Positions 8,831 through 22,420 of a stretch of DNA of 25,468 nt are shown piece by piece. The stretch is from Amphimedon queenslandica (lineage: Eukaryota > Porifera > Demospongiae > Haplosclerida > Niphatidae), in assembly GCF_000090795.2 (NCBI RefSeq), contig NW_003547184.1, positions 1 to 25,468 of the forward strand. Direction: 5' to 3'. The notes under the pieces were generated by a model, which did no database searches, was not told where the DNA came from, and saw only the letters and a program-made list of their open reading frames with translations. Position 1 is the stretch's first letter; each line of letters opens with the position of its first letter. The translations under genes and the position numbers were made by a program.

Positions 8831-9450
8831 GACAGTAAAAGATGCCACTAGAAAGTTAACATAAAAGAAATAAGAGAAACTAAACTAAAGAGGTACAATA
8901 TGGCGCCTTTTTCAGCTTGAAAAATTTAAAATTCAAATTGTGGAGGCGGGCCAGTGACCCGGGAGGTAAAATCTTAGAATATTCCTCCCCAGGAGTAAAT
9001 TAGATGATAATTTATTCATATTTTGCGTGGGTGTTAGGCAAATGGGCGTAGCTAGGGCAACCTATTTTGGGTGGATCTCTAGTGGTGGAGCATATCATAA
9101 TAACAAGCTTACATTGGAGTGGAAAAGCAGAAAGAGAGAGGAATTTGTGTTTGGCCGTCCCCTGGAAAGACGAAGGGAGACGACCATAGCAATCTAACTG
9201 CTCGCTGCGGTACAGCAGGAACAAGGAATAACCGAGTGTCCCGCCGAAGTACAAGCCCTGCCCTGGTTTTATTTTGAACTCGAGGGACGCGTTGATAAGA
9301 AGAGAGTCTAGTGAAACCAAGGCTCGTGGACACAAGCTGTTGCTCCTGGTTTACCTTTGCCAGTAATAATCTACAAGAGAGGTTCATAATCAGGTAAAAA
9401 TAGACAAGCATATCAAATGCAGTAGTGCACTTTTCTCTTTTATATTCAGA
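8831..9450. promoter_or_regulatory. Head-to-head intergenic region, NuSAP-like / FERM-PTP
   Basis: 620 bp between divergent start codons. Within about 120 bp of the NuSAP-like ATG there is CCCGCC followed at short distance by TTTGAA on that gene's strand (8932-8950), resembling an E2F/CHR cell-cycle element pair, and ATATGGCGCC near 8898. On the phosphatase side, a pyrimidine tract and TTCAG directly before the ATG suggest the acceptor of a 5' UTR intron. No TATA was seen. Motif assignments are tentative. Confidence 0.4.
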
Positions 9451-12046
9451 ATGCCACGACTGTTTCGGAAGAGCCAACGTTACAATGTGGCCAAGAACTC
9501 TTGGGTATCAAAGATCGTTCTGCTTGATAACACATCAATAGAGATCAACCTTCAACCTGACGTTACAGGAGCAGACTGTCTGGAGAGAGTGGCACAATGT
9601 ATGGACATCTTTGAGGTAAGAAAGAGAGGAGAGAGAGGGAAAAGATGTCAGTCGTGTTGATGCTTCCATTTCTTGCATGTTTAATTATCAATAGTCTGGC
9701 ATATTGTTTGTTATACTGAGTGTAATGTACACCCATAGCACATCAACACACCATGCATACATGCATGTAATATCACATACAAATGTAGGTAGGTCTACCA
9801 TTCTTAACAAAATATACCTCTGTTTACTGCCACCACAAGTAGCAGCATGTTATAGACCATTAGGCATCAGAATGAAATCACTCTGTAATTAATGTCTTCC
9901 ATGATTGGTCTTCTCTCTCCCTCTCTATCCCTCCCTTCCTCCCTCCTCCATTGGAATGTCAGTGTATGTCTTTAAGCAATAGCTGTATTGGCTACTGCCT
10001 GTAGTAGTAACTCAATAATTTATCAGTTTGCATTGCAATAGGATAATCCTATTTACAACTTTGCCCACAAACATCCCTGGAATGTGGCCTGTATTCAGAA
10101 AGAACTATAAGTAACACTAACACAAGATTCTTGATAAAATTGCTATGCTTGAATACACATCAATAATAACAGTACTAATCATTGGTCTGCATAAACAAGT
10201 CAAGTACATGTACCTTTTGTATCGTCAGCAATATTGAATAAACCCCATCTGTAGTACACAACTGTGCGGTAATTTTGGTATTTTGTTGTTAAATATACAG
10301 TAGTTGTACAGTTTAGTAATCATTACTTGGCAACTAGGCTTACTGTCTCCTTTTCTTCAGTCTAGTGCGCGATCAATTTGTTCGCATTCTCTCAAATGTC
10401 AACAAACCATCTCACAATAACACAGTTAATGTACTCCGTGATCTTGTTATTTGTTACATGGAGAGTTACTGTATATTGTTGCCATGCTAATGGCATTTGG
10501 CAGTCACATCAGTTACACTAACAACATGGGACCAACAAATATCATACCATTCCTTAACAATGTCAATCTACTCTCATTTAAACACTATAATAGTCTAGGG
10601 AGGGACAAGAATTCTTTCTCTCTGTCTGTTTCTTGTAAACTATCCTAGTGGAATTTCTCGCCTCTTTGCGCCTACCTAGAGTGTCAACAACGATGAGTTG
10701 ACGTGAGAACTACTACTAATAGGATAGCGTAATTAGCCATCCATATACACAATCACCTACTATCTATGTCTCTTCTAACAACTTGTGATTTCTTTAAAAT
10801 ATCACTTTATAACGTTAATCACTACACTATAGTGTCTACTGACTGCATGTACATGTACTGTAGCTATTTTTTATTGCTCTCCATATTTGCTTTTCTCTTT
10901 CTCACTCTCTTTAAATTTATGTTTTTAACTTAGCAATTTTAAGTTGCTTTCTCACGTTCTTTCTTGCTTGTAGATTGATTATTTTGGTCTCCAGTATCAG
11001 TGTAAGGATGGTTACGATCGGTGGGTGGACAGAGAGAAATCGCTCCGGAAGCAACTTGACAAGCATCACGTGGGCGGAGCTGGTGCCAGAAATGCTGAGT
11101 TGAGGTTTCTAGTCCAGTACTACGTGACCAACATCAGCAAATTGGAGTACGAAGTGACCAGGTATTTATAACGAGATTAAAAGTCGTAATTTCATTATTT
11201 TTTATAATTAATTGACAATGATGGCGTCCTGATCGCTCTTAACGAAATATCATTATTATATTATTATTTTTTATTTATTGGGTGTGAGTATTATGCCTGG
11301 TAATTGTTTGTGCAGCATTTCCTAATTCTGTTTCTTAATTGACTAAGCAGCAAATCCAATGGGCATGCACAGGCAGTGTGTGTATTGGCTAGTTGTAATG
11401 ACTTCACTATTTCAACTTCTTAAACTTAATGTACAGACAAATGACAGAAGCCTCTACTGCAATAGATTAAAAGGATGTACACGTACATACATGTACATGT
11501 ACAGTACAGGGTTTAATTTACCAGGATAAACCCAATGGCATTATTACATGTATTCTTATAATTTCTACAGGTATTTGTACTTTCTTCAGTTGAAGCACAG
11601 TGTCATAAAGGGAGACTTGAAGTGCTCCAGTGACATGGCAGTCAAATTGGCATCCTATGCCTTGCAAGGTACAGTACATGTACATGTACATACAATACAT
11701 TACATTGTACATGTACATGTACATATTGTACACAGAATTATTGTTTCTCATTTGCATTTCCTACATATTTTCTTTATTGCATTGTTTACATGAGAACCTC
11801 TTTTCTTTCCCTCCCTCTAGCTGAGTTTGGTGATTACGATGCTCTCATCCATACTCCTGAATTCCTTGATGATCACATTCTTTTCCCATCTGTGAGCTAT
11901 ACGTTTAATTGATATTGTAATGGAATATGATTTGTGTGTAATTGCTATACTATACACATGTGAATATCAACATATATAGACTCACTGCCTCCTTAATACT
12001 CTCTCCCTCTGTCTCCCCTTCTCTCTCTCTCTCCCTCCCTCCCTCA

Positions 12047-12083
<37 letters not shown>

Positions 12084-12086
12084 TCC

Positions 12087-12117
<31 letters not shown>

Positions 12118-15100
12118 ACAGTCAATGGAGCCAGAATTTTTAGGACCAGCTCTACACCAAAAGGTATCAAGACTATACCAAAGACACAGGTTAGTTAGTG
12201 ATTGTAAATACATGTACATCATTATACTCATCTTCTCACTCTCGACTTTTTACAAACCCAACACCATAATAGAACAATGTCAGCAGCTGCTGCTGAGCTG
12301 ATGTACATAAAATTGGCACAACAACTACCGGAATATGGACATGAGCCTCTACAAGAGATTGTAAGTACATACTCCACATACTGTACAGGCTCTAATGAGA
12401 TTAGGCTAGTATTACGTGTACTATCAAAGTGTTTACACACAGAGACAGTGTAACCCTCTTCATCTCTGATTGAATGTGTACACACAATCCGCTACCATAC
12501 ATGACCAAATGACCATACAAGTACAGCAGAGTCCATCAATAATTCAATACCCAGTACATACTGTACATGTGAGAACTGTTTATACACATGTACTTGTCAG
12601 CAATGTTTGTATAATTAGGGGAATATAATGTGCCCACACAGTGCATTTTTTATTCTTTTTATCTGCTGGCTTGTAGTATTAATTCTTCCCCTTTCTCTCT
12701 TTTAGGAGGTCAATGGTACAAGGATATGGATTGGTGCCTGCTTCATTGGTATATTTATCAAACACAGCAACGGGCAGCCAACAGTGTACTTCAAGTGGCC
12801 AGAGATTGTGAAGATGAAAGTGAAGGATAGATGCTTTGCAATTGAGACCCATCATGACAGTATCTACTTTAAGATGGTGAGGAAGAGAGAAGAGAAATGG
12901 AGAGAGAGGAACTTAATTTTTGTATTATTATAATTATGTTGTTCATGAATTTATATGTATCTGTTGTATTAATAATTATGTTGTTTATCTGTAATTGTGT
13001 TGTTTATGAGTTTATATCTATTATGTATATTTACAGGCAGACACACCAACAGCTCAGTATGTTCTGGAGATGATGGTACAGCAACACATGTTCTTCCAAA
13101 CTGAGTATCTTGACATCAAATGGATAGCAAGAAGGAATGGGTAAACATTTCATACATGTACTAGTGTAGCTGTGTACTTGTTATTACTGTTTTTCTTTAT
13201 CTTTTGATATTAGAAAGAAGAAGTCAGTTTCACTCAATGATATTCGATTACATGCACTGAAACAAAGGTACATACTATACCCCACATACATGTACAAGTA
13301 TGTATGCTATTATATCATGATTGATATTGGATATAAATGTACATGTATATTACATGTATCACACGTATAATTGTGCACATGAATTTGTTTGTCACTCACA
13401 GCTGTGACGGGTGTGTGGCATATTTGTGATGCATATAATGTGTATGTATGTACATGTACATAAATTGATAATAAAAAGAGCATTTCAAGTATGTGCTGAG
13501 TGTAATTAATGATTTTATTGTTATTGCAGCGACAAGAAGAAAAAAGAGGCAGGAAGTTTAAGGAAAACAGAGGAAAGAGAGTCAAAGTTCTCAAGTACAA
13601 ACCGATTAATAAAATTAACTGCTGATTGATTGACTTTTAGGACCTTTGGGTAAAAGAGATAGTCTACTGGAACCACTCTCTCCCTCGCACCACGGGTGAG
13701 TCACACGACAGGTCACATGACTAATATAATGATAAATAACTCACAGATTAGAAGAGGATCTGTCACCACGTGAAATTGTGCTGACCACACCTCCAGGGGC
13801 CGTTTCAGACAGTACGGCATGTTTGACGCCCACGGCTTGGATGGAAGGAGCCGAAGAGAGAGAGAAAGAGGAGGAGAAACCAACCATGAAGAAGAAGAGA
13901 GAGAAGGGGCTAGGGAGGACAGGTGTGCTGGAGTGTATACCTGTGAATGAGGATGGGATTGATATCGGAGAACCAATTTGTACCTCACCAACTGATATGG
14001 TAACTGTTAATGAGGCTACTATTGACACTAGAGAACATCACAATGCTGTTGGAGGAGAAGGTAAGAGAATGTGTAGATATTGATATAGTTATACATGTAC
14101 ATGTGTTTATTCTCTTTCAGTTACTAGTAGTATTCCAAATCTCAGTCATCCACTACCACCACCGATAATGCACCATCAAGTCTCTTCAGCTAATGGAGGC
14201 AGCTCAGGAAGTCAAGAAAGCTTTGAACTCTCACACACAAAGAAAGAATATTTATCAGGTAGAGAGAGAGAGAGAAAGAAAGAAAGAAAGAAGGAGAGAG
14301 AAATAGAGACAGTAACATACATGTACATGTAATTATATATTGATCTATCAAGACTTACTAAGTACATTATGTAACCTTTATATTATTTATTTCTTTGTTA
14401 CTTCCTTTTTGTATTTCCTGTAGCTTCACTGAACCAGTTGGACTCACGAACTCCTCCAAACACACTAAAACTAACCAAAACTCCTCCACCTCTTCTCTCG
14501 CCTGACACACAATGGGAACAAGAGGCAACTAGTGGAACAAGAGACAAGAGAGTATGAAAATGAGAGAGAGAGAGAGAGGAGAAAGGACATGTTCATACAT
14601 TTACTGTACGAATGTGTACATAATAATTTTTATAATGGTTGTTATCATTACTGAATAGGCACAGCATCTTGAAATGATACTACAATCCGGGAAAGTCTAT
14701 CCTGAATTTGAAGAGATACCCCCAATGTCACTGGTATGTACTGTAGCTGTACATGTACATGTACCTTACATAATAATTGCATAAAATAATTATTATTACT
14801 ATGATATGTGAACAGGATGCTGATACTAGTGCTGGTTCTAATCCCGTTAATGCTAAAAAGAACAGATATAAAGACATCATTCCTTATGAGGTACAGCACA
14901 TTGTACATGAAGTAACTGTTTGTGTGTGATTTAACTGTTACACAATGTGCCCATTGTATCATTATACATTACATCACTGCATCTCTCTCATTCTTATAGC
15001 ATAACAGAATTAGATTGAATCCTAATAAGAACACTGGATCTAATGATTACATTAACGCAAGTCTAGTATCAGTAAGCAACTGTATAATACATTAATGTAC

Positions 15101-16817
15101 ATTGTATATGTACATGTACATTAATGTATACGTGAACATTGTTATTATTATTTATTTATTTATTGTTATTTTATTATTATAGTACAGTGTTGGGTCGCAG
15201 CACCGTAGCTATATTGTCTGTCAGGGTCCACTTGAAATCACTTGCTGTGATTTCTGGCAGATGATTTGGGAACAGAAAACACAACTAATACTAATGCTGA
15301 CAAACATAATAGTAAGACACACAATCCGTGACACTGCAGTACATGTACATGTATGGAGAGTGAGGTGGCTTTTGGTCAGTAATTTGAGTGTGTCATTTAT
15401 TTTACAGGAGAACGGAAAGACAAAATGTCACCAGTACTTTCCGAATGATGAAGAAAATGCAAAGCACGTCCAGTTTGAACAAGTACAGTCCTTAAACATC
15501 AAAATCACTGTATAATTAAAATAACCATCTCTCTCTCTCTCTCTCTCTCTCTTAGTATCGTATCTCAACTAAGTTTGTGGAGAAATCCCCATCAGTAATC
15601 ACAAGGTGTTTTACAGTCCATTACATGCCAACGAGCGAGGTATGTCCATCCTTTTGTAACCATGACAATAGACCACACCTCCCACAGGAGAGAGAAATAA
15701 TGATCTTGCAGTACATTGATTGGCCGGACCACGGGATACCGCCAGATCCACAACCTTTTATAAGTGAGCTAAGAGGGAAAGAGAGTGAGGAGAGAAAGAG
15801 ATGAAAGTTTCTCTTAATTGGCCCACATTCTTAATAATTAACAATGGCTTTTCTTTCTATGATTGTGCTCAGGTTATCTTAGAATGGTTAAATCTCTTCG
15901 ATACAAGTTTGACGAGTCGATACCGATTGTCGTTCACTGCAGTGCTGGAGTGGGAAGGAGTGGAGTCCTGGTATTATCGGACATGTTGACTGAGACCTAT
16001 GACTGTGGAGAGGTAAGAAAAGAAAGAATGCGCAATATGTTAGAATGAATTAAGATGAGTATAATTACACGAACTTGTGGTATTACGGTTACCAGGAATT
16101 ATTGGTACGAGAGGGAGGATGGATAATTATGAAGAATGCTTTTGTAAGATGTAGATCAAGACAGGGTAGGGCAGAAATGCATGTAAATAAAAATGATAAT
16201 TAATCCAAGAATTGATGTGTAGTAAGAATGTAGTACACAATCGGAATTTTGGAGCAACTTTAAAAATTCATTAAAAAATCCAATTTTAATCAGATTCATC
16301 TCAAATTTGAAACACAACATAAGAACATGTATACGCATCAGGAAAAATTATAAAAATGGAGAATTCTCTTCTTTTCAATTTTGGCAAAATTTGGCCCGAG
16401 ACCGTGTACAGGGACTTTGGCCCGAGACCGTGTACAGGGACTTTGGCCCGATTTTTGAGCAACTTTAAAAATTCATAAAAAATCCAATTTTGATTGGAAT
16501 CACCTCAAATTTGAAGCACAACATGAAAACATGTATATGCATCAGGGAAAATTATAAAAATGGAGAATTCTCTCCCTAGCCATTTTTGATGAAATACAAC
16601 GTACCCTTTACAAGCAAAATTCACTAAAAACAGTCATTATGCCACAAGTGTAATTAATTACCATTATTACTGTTGTTATTTTCATTAGGTAATTGATATC
16701 AAGTCCTCTCTAGCTCGATTGCGTCTTCAGAGAATGCACCTGGTACAGACACTTGGACAGTATCGCTTCCTCTACACCGTCATCATCAAATACATTAATA
16801 ATGCAAGGCTCATCTGA
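9451..16817 (+). CDS. PTPN14/21-like: FERM-domain protein tyrosine phosphatase, PTPN14/PTPN21 (Pez) type
   Basis: Twenty-three exons: 9451..9615, 10974..11161, 11571..11668, 11821..11891, 12122..12189, 12273..12360, 12706..12876, 13037..13140, 13214..13267, 13530..13594, 13641..13695, 13747..14060, 14121..14258, 14424..14551, 14659..14733, 14816..14890, 15000..15071, 15183..15311, 15408..15482, 15556..15639, 15688..15763, 15873..16012, 16689..16817; 853 aa. The FERM domain spans about 20-315 (e.g. FGDYDALIH, AELMYI, GIFIKH). A low-complexity linker covers about 320-570, and the catalytic domain about 575-853. It has K609-N-R-Y612, W751PD753HG, H786CSAGVGR793S and Q831TLGQ835, so all catalytic elements are intact. 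It ends in NARLI, like NSRLI of human PTPN14. There is no PDZ domain, which separates it from PTPN3/4. The linker is much shorter than in vertebrate Pez (about 1180 aa total). It should act at the cortex or junctions, dephosphorylating tyrosine; substrates unknown. Confidence 0.92.
9616..10973 (+). other. Intron 1 of the FERM-PTP gene
   Basis: 1358 bp with GTAAGA donor and TTGTAG acceptor; the longest intron of the gene. No exon or conserved element is recognised. A CT-rich patch lies near 9910-9950. Confidence 0.7.
12001..12121 (+). repeat. CT-rich tract abutting the intron 4 acceptor of FERM-PTP
   Basis: More than 110 nt of nearly pure pyrimidine, mostly (CT)n with CCCT variants, ends directly at CACAG before exon 5 (12122). 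Confidence 0.95.
16096..16165 (+). other. Exon-like open segment in intron 22 of FERM-PTP (probably not coding)
   Basis: Flanked by TTACCAG and GTAGGG and free of stops in the entering frame for 23 codons. Its 70-nt length would shift the reading frame and create a stop two codons into exon 23. It could only be a poison exon or chance. Confidence 0.15.
16241..16595. repeat. MITE-like repeat, two copies in intron 22 of FERM-PTP
   Basis: Two units in the same orientation (about 16241-16390 and 16445-16595), sharing AACTTTAAAAATTCAT, AACATGTATA and TTATAAAAATGGAGAATTCT. They are separated by two perfect 26-bp direct repeats (16393-16418, 16419-16444) containing GTACAGGGACTTTGGCC, the arm sequence of the family. 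Confidence 0.75.
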
Positions 16818-16988
16818 GATTATTAACTTTATTTATTATTGTTGTTGTTGTTGTTATTATTATTGATTTTTTAACCCTCCAGACTCTACATAGATGTATG
16901 ATATATGATATGAATTATTGTTATTGTTTTTTCTTATAAACAGTTGCATACATGTATTACAGTGTAACCGCTCTCATCTCTCTGTCAC

Positions 16989-17019
<31 letters not shown>

Positions 17020-17252
17020 AACGGTGATCTTCAGTTTCAAATAATTATAATTTTAAAGAAAAATGTCGTATGTAAGAGAAGAGAGACACCACAGACTTTA
17101 AAATAAACTCTCTATTTCAGAATAATTATTATAATAACACCTTAAAAATTTGAGGTAATTTTATCATAATTATTATTATAATTCATAATTATTAGCATTA
17201 ATTATGCTTGATGTCTATTGCCCTATCAACCAGCCATTGTTACACCTTGTCC
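16818..17252. other. Convergent 3' intergenic region, FERM-PTP / PSMC6
   Basis: 435 bp between two stop codons facing each other. It contains an ATT microsatellite at 16989-17018 and a plus-strand AATAAA at about 17102-17107 that could end the phosphatase mRNA. No other gene is seen. Confidence 0.6.
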
Positions 17253-19309
<2,057 letters not shown>

Positions 19310-19801
19310 TTCTTTAAAAAATAAAAGAAAAGACTCGAGAAAATGATAAGACCTCAACTTTTATTTTTAACCCTTTAAAAACTATATTTAGCCCCGCCTC
19401 TTTTTTGGCGGCAGCGCAGCAGGTGTGTTTTTAGTTTTAAAATTAAAAGGCGTGGCCTTATTATTCAGCAAAATCAGCACATTTTGAAGGAAATCATTAT
19501 TATTATTATAAAAATAAGGAAAAGGAGACTTTATTGTGACATTTTTTGGAAGATACAACATCATTAGGTAAGTAATGTCGATCATTTTAGTGAAAAATGT
19601 GCTTATTGAGTGGGAAATGAGGTTAAAATCTAAATATAACCTTTTTATTATAATTTGTAATGAGTGAGGCTACAAATGTGTCTCTAATTCTTCAAACTCC
19701 TTCATTAAAGCATCTCTCTCTAGACCACAAGTAAGTGTAGCCATATCGCGTATACTTGTACATGTACGTGTATTTTTATACAGTATAAACTCGGATTCAA
19801 A
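19310..19801. promoter_or_regulatory. Bidirectional promoter region, PSMC6 / ZC3H11A-like
   Basis: 492 bp between divergent ATGs. It contains a GC-rich patch at 19392-19422 (CCCCGCCTC, GGCGGCAGCGCAGC) and a GTACATGTACGTG motif near 19757. There is no TATA next to PSMC6. A YY1-like motif overlaps the plus-strand start codon (19799-19812). Confidence 0.5.
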
Positions 19802-21563
<1,762 letters not shown>

Positions 21564-21940
21564 TGATGAATGACAACTGCTTGTATTATTGATATCCTCC
21601 TTGTTATTATCATTGTTATGATCATTATTATTATTATCTATTATTATTTATATTATTATTATTAATTGTTATATTAAAATACGAAACAAGGAACATAATA
21701 ATAATTATTATTGATTACAATAATTTTATTCCCTTATTATTATTATTTTGATGAGAACCGTATTTTGTTCTAATTTTTCGAATGGGTGGTGGTGTACCGT
21801 ATTGCACCTAGTTATAAGATTGCGGTCTGGTATTTTTAAAATTTCATTTCCGGTTGCTGTAAGGTATAAAGCTAGTCCGAGCAAGTCTTCAACTATAAAA
21901 GGAGCAGGAGAGACAAGGACGGGTCGGAGAGAGGGAAAGA
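21564..21940 (+). other. Intergenic region between ZC3H11A-like and GTF2A1
   Basis: 377 bp. The first part is ATT-rich with an ATTAAA at about 21673 that may serve as poly(A) signal for the upstream gene. The second part is the GTF2A1 promoter, including TTTCCGGTT (ETS-like) near 21847. Confidence 0.55.
21894..21901 (+). promoter_or_regulatory. Consensus TATA box of GTF2A1
   Basis: TATAAAAG, 40-47 nt upstream of the ATG at 21941, would place transcription start near 21925 and give a 5' UTR of about 15 nt. A second TATAAA lies at 21864-21869. Confidence 0.5.
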
Positions 21941-22378
21941 ATGTCTTCAGGACAGACAAGTCTTGAGCAAATGGTGAGAAAAGGGCCAGTAAACTTATAA
22001 AACACTTTAACAATAGAATAGATATACGTGTAGATAAAATAATGATTATTTTTGTTTCTGGTTGTTTATTGAATGGTGATATTGTTCTATTGTAGCTTGG
22101 AGTCTATAAATGGGTGGTAGATGATGTCATGAAGAATGTGAGGGAGGACTTTCTCAACGAAGGAGCTGACACGCAAGTATTGGAGGACCTCAAACAGGTC
22201 AGTGCCCGGGGATATTTAAACTTTAAGCATAATTAATCCGAAATCCCTCCCTCCCTCCATTAGTTGTGGGAGAATAAGTTAGTACAGAGTGGTGCTCTTA
22301 GTCGACCTATGAAACCTGCTGAGGCACACCCGATCAAAGAAACGATTAGCCAGGATAAACAAAACAAGGTACACATGC

Positions 22379-22420
<42 letters not shown>

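Noticed and set aside
9012..9477. Two overlapping minus-strand open frames (107 and 122 aa) upstream of the phosphatase
   Set aside because: No recognisable domain and they overlap the plus-strand first exon and leader; most likely chance frames in the divergent promoter region.
11518..11757. Met/Tyr-rich open frame on the minus strand
   Set aside because: Produced by the GTACAT palindromic repeats and antisense exon 3.
11950..12231. Ser/Leu/Pro-rich or Arg/Glu-rich open frames
   Set aside because: They are translations of the CT microsatellite in intron 4, on either strand.
13713..14028. Ser-rich minus-strand frames
   Set aside because: Antisense shadow of linker exon 12 of the phosphatase.
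16096..16165. Possible in-frame cassette exon of the phosphatase domain
   Set aside because: The nearest GT makes it 70 nt long, which shifts the frame and gives a stop in exon 23; other PTPs have no insertion here.
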